Part shown: one piece after another, positions 52,643 to 61,287 of the stretch
How the letters are laid out: each line of letters opens with the position of its first letter
Position numbering within the stretch: position 1 is the stretch's first letter
Assembly (NCBI GenBank): GCA_963816985.1
Contig: CAWFMF010000004.1
Location: 930,001-994,000 of the forward strand
DNA: 64,000 nt
Source: JAIVJM01 sp963816985
GTDB lineage: Bacteria > Acidobacteriota > Blastocatellia > Pyrinomonadales > Pyrinomonadaceae
Direction of reading: 5' to 3'
Position numbers and translations under genes: made by a program
Notes under the pieces: generated by a model
Told to the model about the DNA's origin: nothing
The model's input: only the letters and a program-made list of their open reading frames with translations
The model's database searches: none

Positions 52643-54577
52643 TCAGCGCGAGAGGAGGGTGCCGACGTAGGTTAGGAGTTCGTTGGCGCAGACGGGGCAG
52701 TAGCCGCCGTCCTTGACGAGCCGGTCAACGACTTCGTTGATGCGGCGCAGTTGGTCTGGGTCGGGCGTCTTGGCGGAGGTCGTAATCTTCACCACGTCCT
52801 TGAGGTCGGCGAAAATCTTCTTCTCGATGGCCTCCTTCAGTCGCTCGTGCGAGGTGTACTCGAAGGAGCGGCCCTTGCGCGCGTAGGAGCTGATGCGGAT
52901 CAGAATCTCCTGCCGGAAGGTGTTTTTGGCGTTCTCGCTGATGCCTATCTGCTCCTCGATGGAGCGCATGAGCTGCTCGTCGGGCTCGACCTCTTCCTCG
53001 GTAATCGGGTCTTTGATGCGCTCCTTGTTGCAGTAAGCCTCAACGTTGTCGAGGTAGTTGTTGCACATCGTCCGCGCCATCTCCTCGAACGAGTAGACGA
53101 AGGCGCGCTGCACCTCGGTCTTGGCGAGTTCGTCGTATTCCTTGCGCGCCGCCGAGATGAAATTCAGATAACGCTCGCGCTGGTCGGGGGTGATGCCGGT
53201 GTGCTGCTCGAAGCCGCTCTTGATGGTGCGCAAAGCGTCTATCGGGTTGATGCAGGTCACGCCGTCGCGCACAAGGGCGGACGAGAGGCGGTTGATGACG
53301 TAGCGCGGAGAGATGCCGTCCATCCCCTCGCGGATGGTCTCGTCCTTCATCTCGCGCACGTCCTTCGACTTGTAACCTTCCACGTCCTCGCCGTCGTAGA
53401 GCTTCATCTTCTTGGGGATGTCCACGTTGGCGCGCTTCGGCTCTTCGAGGCGCGTCATGACGGCGAACATCGCCGCGACCCTCAACGTGTTCGGCGCGAT
53501 GTGGACGTTGCGGAGGATTTCCGACTGCTTGAGGAGCTTGTCGTAGATGCGCTCCTCCTGCGAGACGCGCAGGTTATAAGGGACGCGGACGAGGATGATG
53601 CGGTCTTGCAGAGCCTCCGACTTGCGGTTCCCGGCGAAGGAGACGTACTCGTTCTCGTTCGTGTGCGAGAGGATGACTTCGTCGGCGTAGATCATGGCGA
53701 AGCGGCCCGTCTTGATGGACTGCTCCTGCGAGAGCGTCAGGAGCGAGTAGAGGAACTTCTCGTCGCACTTGAGCATCTCGATGAATTCCATGACGCCGCG
53801 GTTGGCGATGTTCAGCTCGCCGTCGAAGCGGTAGGCGCGCGGGTCGGATTCGACTCCGACCTCGCCGATGGTCGAGAGGTCAATCGAGCCCGTCAGCTCC
53901 GTGATGTCCTGCGACTTCGGGTCTGAAGGCGAGAAGGTTCCGATGCCGACGCGGTGCTTCTCGGAGAAGATGACGCGGTGAATTTTCACGTCCTCGTGGC
54001 GGCCCCCGTAGACGTGTTCGAGCGCGTAGCGGCACTGCGGGCAGAGGTCGCCTTCGATGTAGATGCCGTAGTGCTTCTCGATCTCGGCGCGCAGCTCGTG
54101 CGGGATGAGGTGCAGAGGCTCCTCGTGCATCGGGCAGTCTTTGATGGCGTAGACCGCCCCGGCCTCCGTGCCCGTCCACTCTTCGAGGCCGCGCTTGAGC
54201 ATCGTGACGATGGTTGACTTGCCGCCGCCCACGGGGCCCATGAGGAGGAGGATGCGCTTGCGGACTTCGAGGCGCTGCGCGGCGGACTTGAAGTATTCGA
54301 CGATGCGGGCGATGGGCTCTTCGATGCCGAAGAGTTCGGGGGAGAAGAAGTTGTAGCGCGCCACCTCGTCGCGCGTGCCCTCGTTGAGGCGCTCGACGCC
54401 CGCCGCGTGGATCATGTCGTTGATGCGCGCGTGCGAGAGTTCGGCGAGCCGCGGGTTCTGCGTGACTAACTCGAAGTAGTCGCGGAAGGTGCCCTCCCAC
54501 TGCAAAGCCTCGTGGTCGCGGCGCAGCTCTTCGAGCCGCTTGCTGATGTCGAATTTGCTGCCATCCTGCTCTTGCAT
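52643..54577 (-). CDS. prkA: PrkA-type serine protein kinase / AAA+ protein
   Basis: 644 residues. PrkA (YeaG) couples an AAA ATPase with a C-terminal kinase-like region and forms a complex with YhbH. Walker A is GPVGGGKST at 114-122 and the family core is DLCPQCRYALEHVYGG, EFIEMLKCDEKFLYSLLTLSQEQSIK, FAMIYADEVILSHTNENEY. A CPQC pair and a final CPVC may bind zinc. The C-terminus (YIPS-like GGYCPVCANELLTYVGTLLSR) is intact. It is the first gene of the operon with the coiled-coil and YhbH genes. Confidence 0.94.
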   Translation of the reverse strand: MQEQDGSKFDISKRLEELRRDHEALQWEGTFRDYFELVTQNPRLAELSHARINDMIHAAGVERLNEGTRDEVARYNFFSPELFGIEEPIARIVEYFKSAAQRLEVRKRILLLMGPVGGGKSTIVTMLKRGLEEWTGTEAGAVYAIKDCPMHEEPLHLIPHELRAEIEKHYGIYIEGDLCPQCRYALEHVYGGRHEDVKIHRVIFSEKHRVGIGTFSPSDPKSQDITELTGSIDLSTIGEVGVESDPRAYRFDGELNIANRGVMEFIEMLKCDEKFLYSLLTLSQEQSIKTGRFAMIYADEVILSHTNENEYVSFAGNRKSEALQDRIILVRVPYNLRVSQEERIYDKLLKQSEILRNVHIAPNTLRVAAMFAVMTRLEEPKRANVDIPKKMKLYDGEDVEGYKSKDVREMKDETIREGMDGISPRYVINRLSSALVRDGVTCINPIDALRTIKSGFEQHTGITPDQRERYLNFISAARKEYDELAKTEVQRAFVYSFEEMARTMCNNYLDNVEAYCNKERIKDPITEEEVEPDEQLMRSIEEQIGISENAKNTFRQEILIRISSYARKGRSFEYTSHERLKEAIEKKIFADLKDVVKITTSAKTPDPDQLRRINEVVDRLVKDGGYCPVCANELLTYVGTLLSR

Positions 54578-54912
54578 AGCCTCGTTAAAACCTCACGTCC
54601 GGCTTCGCGCGCGTGGACGGCGTGCTGGGAATCACGCCCTTCGGTGAAAGAGGCGACCGCCGAACCGTCCGCGACGGCGCGCGCGGGAATCTCACGCGGG
54701 CTTCGGACGGTCGCACCCGGAAACAGTTTCGATGGACGACTTCGGGGCGGCCCCAAGCCGCGCCGTCGAAACTCTTCGTCACTTCAATGAGCTAGATTTT
54801 CAAAACGGGGAAAGGAAGCCTTTAACAACGGCTCGGTCGGGGCATTTCGCACTCTGGTCGGCCCTCTGTTGAAGGCGAGTATAGCATAGCACTCGACCTG
54901 CCCCGTCAACAC
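54578..54912. other. Promoter region of the PrkA operon
   Basis: 335 bases between PrkA and truB, both on the minus strand. No gene is evident. GTTTCGATGGACG near 54727 and its partner CGCCGTCGAAAC near 54762 form a long weak inverted repeat. A TATAGC-like stretch at about 54885 could help the start of PrkA transcription, weakly. Confidence 0.3.
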
Positions 54913-55869
54913 TTATTTTTCCGTCGCGGCCAGCATCACGCGCGGCCTGACTTTCGCGCCCGGCGCGTCGTAGACGCCGATGGCGAGGAGTTCTCCCGAC
55001 TCGTCCAGCACGCGGACGTGCTCGCCGTCCTGCAAGGTTCGCGCGGCGCGCACTTCCCCGACGGCGGCCCCGTGCCGCGCGCGGCGCGACTCCTCAGCCG
55101 TTAGATGCACTTCGGTGAATTGCGAGAGCGCCGCTTTCATCGAAATAAGAATCTCGCCCAGAGAGCCCACGTCCGCCGACGCCTGCAACTCTTCGAGGCC
55201 GACCGCCGCAGCGAGCGAAAAGTCGCCCGCGCGCGTGCGCCTGAGCGCGGAAAGGTGCGCGCCCACTCCGAGATTTTCGCCGAACGACTCGGCCAGCGTT
55301 CGCACGTAAGTCCCCGCCGAGCAGACGACGCGCGCGCCGAGGTCGCAAGTCCCGTCTCCATTATCTTGCACGAGCGAGCCGTCCGCGCGACCGGCGGCCT
55401 CGAACTCTCTGACCGTCACGCGCACGGCCTTGCGCTCGACCTCCTCGCCCCGACGCGCCAGCTCGTAAAGTTTCCGCCCCTGCACCTTCTTCGCCGAGTA
55501 CATCGGCGGCACTTGCTCAATCTCGCCGCGCAAAGACGAGAGCGCCGCCTCGATTCTTTCCGCGTCGAGTGACGTGCAGTCAAACGAGCTGTCGTCTTCG
55601 TCCTTGCGTGCGAGCCGCGCGCCCGTCAGGTCGCCGGTGTCGGTCGCAAAGCCGAGGCGGATAGTCGCCTCGTACTCCTTCTCCGCGCCCGCCAAAAACT
55701 GCGCGAGCCGCGTCGCGCGCCCGACGAGCAGAACCAACACGCCCGTCGCGAACGGATCGAGCGTGCCCGTGTGCCCGATGCGCTTCTCCCGCAAAACGCG
55801 CCGCGCGCGCGCCACCACGTCGTGCGAAGTCCAGCCCACAGGTTTGTCAATGATGATGATGCCGTCCAT
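54913..55869 (-). CDS. truB: tRNA pseudouridine(55) synthase
   Basis: 318 residues. TruB converts U55 of the tRNA T-loop to pseudouridine. The catalytic Asp is D38 in GHTGTLDPFATGVL. The rest matches the family: IIIIDKPVGWTSHDVVARARR, RATRLAQFLAGAEKEYEATIRLGFATDTGDLTG, and QVPPMYSAKKVQGRKLYELARRG. The C-terminal region, about residues 240-310, is the PUA-like part. Normal length and intact. A repeat lies between it and recX, which faces away. Confidence 0.94.
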   Translation of the reverse strand: MDGIIIIDKPVGWTSHDVVARARRVLREKRIGHTGTLDPFATGVLVLLVGRATRLAQFLAGAEKEYEATIRLGFATDTGDLTGARLARKDEDDSSFDCTSLDAERIEAALSSLRGEIEQVPPMYSAKKVQGRKLYELARRGEEVERKAVRVTVREFEAAGRADGSLVQDNGDGTCDLGARVVCSAGTYVRTLAESFGENLGVGAHLSALRRTRAGDFSLAAAVGLEELQASADVGSLGEILISMKAALSQFTEVHLTAEESRRARHGAAVGEVRAARTLQDGEHVRVLDESGELLAIGVYDAPGAKVRPRVMLAATEK

Positions 55870-55904
55870 GTTTGAATCTTAAATCCCGGTGACGGAATCT
55901 GCAC

Positions 55905-55980
55905 AGTCGGAACCGCCCGCGGTAGCGGGTGGGTTCTCTCAAACGCCAAGACCCACCCGCTACCGCGGGCGGTTCCGACT
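55905..55980. repeat. Heptad-unit palindromic repeat, family E, copy 2
   Basis: Left arm GTCGGAACCGCCCGCGGTAG with GGGTGGGT; right arm ACCCACCC then CTACCGCGGGCGGTTCCGAC. The steps CGCCCGC GGTAGCG GGTGGGT are 7 bases. It shares GGTAGCG with 28481-28575. It lies between the divergent truB and recX genes. Confidence 0.8.
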
Positions 55981-56024
55981 TCAAATTGTCCGCGCCGCCG
56001 TCCTCTTGTTAAAGTAGAGGCGAG

Positions 56025-56651
56025 ATGCAGAAGCGCAGGAAGTACAAGCCGAGGCCGCCGAAGTCTGAGAGGCAGATTAACAGCGACCTCGAAGAGGAGA
56101 AGCGGAAGGCGCGGCCCGTCCGGCCCGTGGACGCCGAGCGTGCGCGCGCGCGGACGCTCCAACGCGCAGTAAAACTCCTCGCCGCGAAGCCGCGCTCGGT
56201 GGCCGAACTGCGCGAGCGTTTGCTCGAAAAGGAGTGGGCGAGCGAAGAGGCGGTGGACGCCGCGCTCGCGCGACTCAAGGAATACGGCTACCTCGACGAC
56301 GAGCGTTTCGCCCACGGCTTCGCCTCCTACCGCGTGCGCCAGAAGCCGGTCGGGCGCGGTCGCCTCGCGCGCGACCTGCAAATGAAGCAAGTCCCGCGCG
56401 AGACCGCCGACGCCGCCCTTGACCTCGTTTACGAAGAGACGCCCGAAGAAGAACTCATCGCCCGCGCCATCGAAAAGCGTGTCCGCCTGCGCGGCCTGCC
56501 CTCGACTCGTCAGGAGACCAAAAGTCTCTACGAGCACCTCCAACGCCTCGGCTTCCCCTTCGACCTCATCATCCGCAAAGTCCGCGAAGCCTCCGCCGCC
56601 GTCGAAGTTGATGAAGGCGACGCAGGCGAAATGGAAGCCGCCGCCGAATAG
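56025..56651 (+). CDS. recX: RecX-like regulatory protein
   Basis: 208 residues. RecX binds RecA filaments and restrains them. The three tandem helix repeats are recognisable: RAVKLLAAKPRSVAELRERLLEK, AVDAALARLKEYGYLDDERFAHGFASYRV and RQKPVGRGRLARDLQMKQVPRETADAALD. The 45-residue basic N-terminal tail and the acidic C-terminal tail are long. RecA itself is not next to it. The ATG at 56025 follows AGAGGCGAG. Confidence 0.88.
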   Translation: MQKRRKYKPRPPKSERQINSDLEEEKRKARPVRPVDAERARARTLQRAVKLLAAKPRSVAELRERLLEKEWASEEAVDAALARLKEYGYLDDERFAHGFASYRVRQKPVGRGRLARDLQMKQVPRETADAALDLVYEETPEEELIARAIEKRVRLRGLPSTRQETKSLYEHLQRLGFPFDLIIRKVREASAAVEVDEGDAGEMEAAAE

Positions 56652-56743
56652 AGACCCGCGCCCTCCGTCCAGTTTCGCCTCCCCTCCGCGCGCGTGTTAA
56701 AATTCCCTTTTCGATTGAGGACAAGATTCAGGACTGAAGCTAT

Positions 56744-59458
56744 ATGACTATGACCGGGAACGAGATTCGAGAGAAATTTCTGAGCTATTTCGAGGAGCAG
56801 GGACACAAGCGCGTCGCTTCGAGCCCTTTGCTTCCCGCCAACGACCCGACGCTTTTGTTCGCCAACGCCGGGATGAACCAGTTCAAGGACGTGTTCACCG
56901 GCTCGGAGCGGCGCGACTACGAGCGCGCCGTCTCGTCGCAGAAGTGCCTGCGCGCGGGCGGCAAGCACAACGACCTCGACGACGTGGGCGACGCCACGCA
57001 CCACACGTTCTTCGAGATGCTCGGCAACTTCTCCTTCGGCGACTACTTCAAGCGCGACGCCATCCGCCTCGCCTTAGACCTCCTGCTGAACGAGTACAAA
57101 ATGCCGATGGAGCGGCTCTGGTTCACGGTCTACGAGACGGATGACGAGGCCGCCGCGCTGTGGGTCGAGGCGGGCGTGCCAGCGGAGCGCGTGCTGCGCT
57201 TCGGCGAGAAGGACAACTTCTGGCAGATGGGCGACACCGGCCCCTGCGGCCCTTGCAGCGAGATTCATTATTACAAAGGCCCGGACCCGAACGACCCCGA
57301 AAAGAATCGCGCCGAGTACGTCAACCTCGACGGCAGCCCGACGGTCGAAATCTGGAACCTCGTCTTCATGCAGTACGACCGCGACGCCTCCGGCACGATG
57401 ACGCCTTTGCCGAAGCCCTCGGTGGACACGGGCGCGGGGCTCGAACGCGTCACGGCGGTCTTGCAGAACGCGCCGAACAACTACGAGACAGACCTCCTCC
57501 GTCCCATCGTTGATTTCGTCGCGCGACTAGCCGACCGCCACTACGAGCCGGAGACCAAAGAGGGCCACGCCATGCGCGTCATCACCGACCACGCGCGCGC
57601 CACGGCCTTCTCCATCGCCGACAACATCCTCCCCGGCAACGAGGGGCGCAACTACGTCCTGCGCAAAATCATGCGCCGCGCCATCTACCACGGTCGCCAC
57701 GCGCTCGGCCTCGAAGGCCCGTTCTTCAACAAGGTCACCGATTTCGTCGTCGAGCAGATGTGCGACGCCTACCCGGAGATTGAGGCCGCGCGCCCCTTCA
57801 TCGAGCGCATGGTGAAGCTCGAAGAGGAACGCTTCGCCTCGACGCTCACGACCGGCTTGCAGAAACTCGAAGCCCTCTTCTCGACGACGCCCGAAGGCGA
57901 GATGCCCGACTACAAGGAACTCGCGCGTCTCTACGACACCTTCGGCACGCCGCGCGATTTGATTCGCGTCGGACTCGAAGAGCGCGGCTTCAAACTCCAA
58001 GAGGACACCTACAACGAAGAGTTCGACCGTGCGCTCCGTGAGCTTCAGGGCGCGGGCGTGAAGGAACACTCGACGGCCCGCGCCGTCAAGACCAACCCGG
58101 TCTACGCCGCCATCGCCGAGCGCGTCGGCGCGAGCGAGTTCACCGGCTACGATGAGACGCGCACCGACCCGGCCCGCGTCGTCGCGCTCGTGCGCGGCGA
58201 AGAGGAAGTCGAAGAGCTTAATGAAGGCGAGGATGGCGAAGTCGTCCTCGACCGCACGCCCTTCTACGCCGAGTCGGGCGGGCAGGTCGGCGACACCGGC
58301 ACACTCGTCCGTGGCGAGACGCGCGCCGTCGTCAACGACACGCCGCCCGCACCCGCCGCCGGGCTCATCGTCCACCGCGTGACGGTCGAGCGCGGGAGTT
58401 TGAAAGTCGGCGAGACGGTCTCGGCGCAGGTTGATGTCGAGACGCGAGACGCCACGCGGCGCAACCACACGGCGACGCACCTGATGCACGCCGCTCTGCG
58501 CGAAGTCCTCGGCACGCACGTCAAGCAGGCCGGGTCGGTCGTCGCGCCGAACTACCTGCGCTTCGACTTCTCGCATTATCAACCGCTGACGCGCGACGAG
58601 GTGGCGGAGATAGAGCGACTCGTCAATTTCCAAATCCTGCGTAACGAGCGCGTGCGCACGGACTTGCTCACGCTCGACGAGGCGATGCGTTCGGGCGCGA
58701 TGGCGCTCTTCGGCGAGAAGTACTCGGAGCGCGTGCGCGTCTTGAGCGTGCCGGGCGTCGTCGAGGGCGAAGTCTTCTCGAAGGAGCTTTGCGGCGGCAC
58801 GCACGTCCGCGCGACGGGCGACATCGGACTCTTCAAGGTCGTGAGCGACGAGTCCATCGCCTCCGGCACGCGACGCATCCGCGCCGTGACGGGCAAAGAC
58901 GCCTTCATCCGTTTTCAGGAGACCGAAGGGCTCGTTGACCAGCTCGCCTCCGAGCTTCGCACTTCGCGCGCGGGGCTGCCCGCCGCCGTCGAGAAGCTGC
59001 GCGAGGATTTGAAGGAGGCGCGGCGCAAGGCCGACGAGCTGCGCCTGAAGAGCGCACTCGGCGCGGGAGCTTCGTCCGGCAACGGCGGCGGCAGCGAAGC
59101 GCGCGAGGTGGCCGAAGGCGTCCTCGTCATCGCGCGCGAGGCGAGCGACCTCGACGCTCCGGCGCTCAGACAACTCTCCGACACGCTGCTCTCGCAGCTC
59201 AAGTCGGGCGTCGTCGTCTTAGGCCGGCGCGCCGAAGGCAAGGCCTCGCTCATCGTCCGCACCTCGAACGACCTCCTCAAGCGCGTCCCCGCCGGGACGG
59301 TCATCAAGGAACTCGCGCCGATGATCGGCGGGCGCGGCGGCGGCAAACCCGACATGGCCGAAGGCGGCGGCCCCGAACCGCAGAAACTCGCCGAAGCCCT
59401 CGAAGCGAGTTACCAGATAGTCGAGCGCCTCCTCGGCGGTCAGGGCGCAGCCGCTTAG
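56744..59458 (+). CDS. alaS: Alanyl-tRNA synthetase
   Basis: 904 residues, the usual length. The aminoacylation core starts TGNEIREKFLSYFEEQGHKRVASSPLLP and has KHNDLDDVGDATHHTFFEMLGNFSFGDYFKR, GPCGPCSEIHY. The editing domain has the zinc-binding His residues in NHTATHLMH (about 573-577) and Cys/His in CGGTH (about 682). The C-Ala region at the end reads GGRGGGKPDMAEGGG. No gaps or shifts. ATG 56744 and 56750 are both possible; TAAAAT near 56698-56703 is a weak candidate -10. Confidence 0.96.
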   Translation: MTMTGNEIREKFLSYFEEQGHKRVASSPLLPANDPTLLFANAGMNQFKDVFTGSERRDYERAVSSQKCLRAGGKHNDLDDVGDATHHTFFEMLGNFSFGDYFKRDAIRLALDLLLNEYKMPMERLWFTVYETDDEAAALWVEAGVPAERVLRFGEKDNFWQMGDTGPCGPCSEIHYYKGPDPNDPEKNRAEYVNLDGSPTVEIWNLVFMQYDRDASGTMTPLPKPSVDTGAGLERVTAVLQNAPNNYETDLLRPIVDFVARLADRHYEPETKEGHAMRVITDHARATAFSIADNILPGNEGRNYVLRKIMRRAIYHGRHALGLEGPFFNKVTDFVVEQMCDAYPEIEAARPFIERMVKLEEERFASTLTTGLQKLEALFSTTPEGEMPDYKELARLYDTFGTPRDLIRVGLEERGFKLQEDTYNEEFDRALRELQGAGVKEHSTARAVKTNPVYAAIAERVGASEFTGYDETRTDPARVVALVRGEEEVEELNEGEDGEVVLDRTPFYAESGGQVGDTGTLVRGETRAVVNDTPPAPAAGLIVHRVTVERGSLKVGETVSAQVDVETRDATRRNHTATHLMHAALREVLGTHVKQAGSVVAPNYLRFDFSHYQPLTRDEVAEIERLVNFQILRNERVRTDLLTLDEAMRSGAMALFGEKYSERVRVLSVPGVVEGEVFSKELCGGTHVRATGDIGLFKVVSDESIASGTRRIRAVTGKDAFIRFQETEGLVDQLASELRTSRAGLPAAVEKLREDLKEARRKADELRLKSALGAGASSGNGGGSEAREVAEGVLVIAREASDLDAPALRQLSDTLLSQLKSGVVVLGRRAEGKASLIVRTSNDLLKRVPAGTVIKELAPMIGGRGGGKPDMAEGGGPEPQKLAEALEASYQIVERLLGGQGAAA

Positions 59459-59471
59459 TAAGCTTAACGCT

Positions 59472-59548
59472 GAAGTCAGAACGCGGAACGCGGAACTGAA
59501 AGACAAGCCGTCTTCAGTTCCGCGTTCCGCGTTCATCGTTCTGACTTT
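59472..59548. repeat. Heptad-unit palindromic repeat, family D, copy 2
   Basis: AAGTCAG AACGCGG AACGCGG AACTGAA on the left and TTCAGTT CCGCGTT CCGCGTT CATCGTT CTGACTT on the right, each in 7-base units. The arms match the inner palindrome at 2541-2632. It separates the convergent alaS and peptidoglycan-binding genes and likely terminates both. Confidence 0.85.
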
Positions 59549-59550
59549 TC

Positions 59551-59919
59551 TTACGTTCCCGCCGCCGGTATGGCCTTCTGCTTCTCGGTCAGCGCGATGC
59601 TCATCTTCTCCAAAGTGACGCGGTTGAGAGTGCCGGTGACTTTGATGCCTTCGGCCTCCTGATACTTCTTGAGCCCGCCGCGCGTGTCCGTGTCGAGTTT
59701 GCCCGTAATGTCGCCCGCGTAAAAGTTTCGCTGCTTCAGAATCCCCTGCGCCAGTTTGATCTGCTCTTTGTTCGCGCGGAAGACGGGGCCGCGTTTTTTC
59801 GGCGCGGTCGCGGCGGCGTTGTCGTTCCCGCTGGACGTTGGAGAGTTGGTGTTTTGCGCGGCGGCCAAGCCGCAGAGACAGAGCACAGCCGTGAGGACGG
59901 CCACAAGTGTTCTTTTCAT
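59551..59919 (-). CDS. Exported peptidoglycan-binding-domain protein
   Basis: 122 residues. A signal peptide (LVAVLTAVLCLCGLAAAQ) leads to a Ser/Asn/Ala-rich linker and a PG_binding_1 domain (FRANKEQIKLAQGILKQRNFYAGDITGKLDTDTRGGLKKYQEAEGIKVTGTLNRVTLEKM), the pattern G-x-L-x3-T with a Gln/Tyr-rich helix. These domains bind the glycan of the wall. The C-terminus is a short charged tail. It is alone, on the strand opposite to alaS. Confidence 0.82.
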   Translation of the reverse strand: MKRTLVAVLTAVLCLCGLAAAQNTNSPTSSGNDNAAATAPKKRGPVFRANKEQIKLAQGILKQRNFYAGDITGKLDTDTRGGLKKYQEAEGIKVTGTLNRVTLEKMSIALTEKQKAIPAAGT

Positions 59920-60304
59920 TTTCGTCTCCTGAACGAGGTGCGGCGCGGAGGGTTTCGCGCGGGTCTGGAGGGTGAAGCCCGCTTATCATACACGCCCTGT
60001 CAACCCCTCCCGGCGAACCCCCGCGAGCCCTGCCCGGCAAGCCCTTGATCCTCAAAGACGAGCCCCTGTGTCGTTTCCAAACTAATAACAAACAATAAGT
60101 TAAACATTTTCGTAAATCTTGTTGAACAACACGGGCGGCTATGTTATGCTTCTTCTCGCGTGCCGTCCGCGCGTATTTTCGGGCTTCCGGTCGGACGGCC
60201 CCTTCCTCAACTTTCTCGAAACCAGAGCGCCCCGCCATTTGAACAAGGACTTCCGGGCGACCGTCGTCAGGGCTTTTCGGCGTCGCCGGATGTGGCAATC
60301 ATTT
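59920..60304. promoter_or_regulatory. Promoter and structured leader of the lytic transglycosylase gene
   Basis: TTGAAC at 60122-60127 and TATGCT at 60145-60150 are separated by 17 bases, a fair sigma70-type promoter for the gene at 60305. The expected leader of about 148 bases holds a hairpin, GCCGTCCG (60162-60169) with CGGACGGC (60192-60199). The rest, including 59940-60060, shows only GC-rich sequence with the divergent promoter for the peptidoglycan-binding gene. Confidence 0.5.
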
Positions 60305-61123
60305 ATGAAGAAATTCCCCCTCCTTTGCGCACTCCTTTTCGCCTGCTCGCTGACCGCCGCCGCACAGGGCTCGCGCTACCGCTTCGACAATTTCGACACG
60401 CGCGAGGGCGTGCGCGTCGAAGTTCCGGCGGCCCCGCCCGCCGTGCGTCCGAGGTCTGTGAAGCGTCTGAAGCTGACGGCACGGAGCGTTGAGGCAGTCC
60501 GCACTTCGGAGGCGTCGCCCGTCTCGGACACAGCACTTTTGCGCGCGGTGCCGACGGGCGTCAGCAAGTCGCTCGACGGCTTCTCGACGGGCGACCGGAA
60601 CGTGGACTCTTACATCGTCGAGTCGGGCACGCGCCACGGCGTTGACCCGGTGCTGCTCTACGCCATCATGCACCGCGAGTCCTCCTTCAAGAAACGCGCG
60701 CTCTCGTACAAGGGCGCGAGCGGGCTGATGCAGTTGATGCCCGCGACGGCGCGGCGCTTAGGCGTCACGAACATCTGGGACCCGCGCCAGAACATCGAAG
60801 GCGGCGCGCGCTACATGCGGATTCTTTTGAACATGTTCGACGGCAGCGTGCCGCTCGCTCTCGCCGGTTACAACGCGGGCGAGGGCGCGGTCTTGAAGTA
60901 TGGGCGGCGCGTCCCGCCTTACAGGGAGACGACCGAGTACGTGCGCCGCATCTCGGAGCGTTACGCCTTGATGCGCGACCCGCAGACGGCGCGGCGCGCG
61001 CCCGTCGCCACGCGCACGCAGCTCGCGAAGATCAGGAGCGCGGAGGAGCCCTTGCCGGTCTACGAGACGAACGTTTACGCCGTGAAGATGCCGGACGGGA
61101 AATTGCGGCTCGTCAGCCAGTAA
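60305..61123 (+). CDS. Soluble lytic murein transglycosylase (SLT domain)
   Basis: 272 residues from ATG 60305; the frame to 60119 includes the promoter region. The signal peptide is FPLLCALLFACSLTAAAQG. The SLT domain spans about residues 100-230, with the catalytic Glu in MHRESSFKKRALSYKGASGLMQLMPATARRLG (about 125) and the later motif YNAGEGAVLKYGRRVPPYRETTEYVRRI. The enzyme cuts the glycan strand with formation of the 1,6-anhydro end. A basic Arg/Pro-rich linker precedes the domain. A terminator follows. Confidence 0.92.
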   Translation: MKKFPLLCALLFACSLTAAAQGSRYRFDNFDTREGVRVEVPAAPPAVRPRSVKRLKLTARSVEAVRTSEASPVSDTALLRAVPTGVSKSLDGFSTGDRNVDSYIVESGTRHGVDPVLLYAIMHRESSFKKRALSYKGASGLMQLMPATARRLGVTNIWDPRQNIEGGARYMRILLNMFDGSVPLALAGYNAGEGAVLKYGRRVPPYRETTEYVRRISERYALMRDPQTARRAPVATRTQLAKIRSAEEPLPVYETNVYAVKMPDGKLRLVSQ

Positions 61124-61157
61124 AGATTCCGCCGGGCTCAACGGGCGGACGGACGAA

Positions 61158-61190
61158 GGGACGGAGGCTTCCGTCCCTTTTTCTTTTTTT
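61158..61190 (+). terminator. Terminator after the lytic transglycosylase gene
   Basis: GGGACGGA (61158-61165) and TCCGTCCC (61170-61177) pair, with loop GGCT, and the stem is followed by TTTTTCTTTTTTT. It ends the transcript 35 bases after the stop. A second GC hairpin begins at the nearby GGAGGCCGGG. Confidence 0.85.
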
Positions 61191-61287
61191 GGAGGCCGGG
61201 TCTCGCGGTATGATGTTGATGAAGGCCGGGCTGTAAAACCTCTTTCGGGAGCGTGCGCTAAAGGTTGCGCGGACGGACTCGCTCGAC

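Noticed and set aside
38498..54577. Sporulation role for SpoVR and PrkA
   Set aside because: SpoVR and PrkA occur widely in non-sporulating bacteria, and no other sporulation gene is in the window. A general stress role is more likely.
57527..59173. Minus-strand frame of about 548 codons opposite alaS
   Set aside because: alaS is complete and conserved, and the opposing translation has no motif or ribosome site.
1872..59548. Heptad repeats as CRISPR arrays
   Set aside because: There are no unique spacers of constant length between identical repeats. The units are 7 bases, back-to-back, and arranged as inverted arms. No cas gene was seen.
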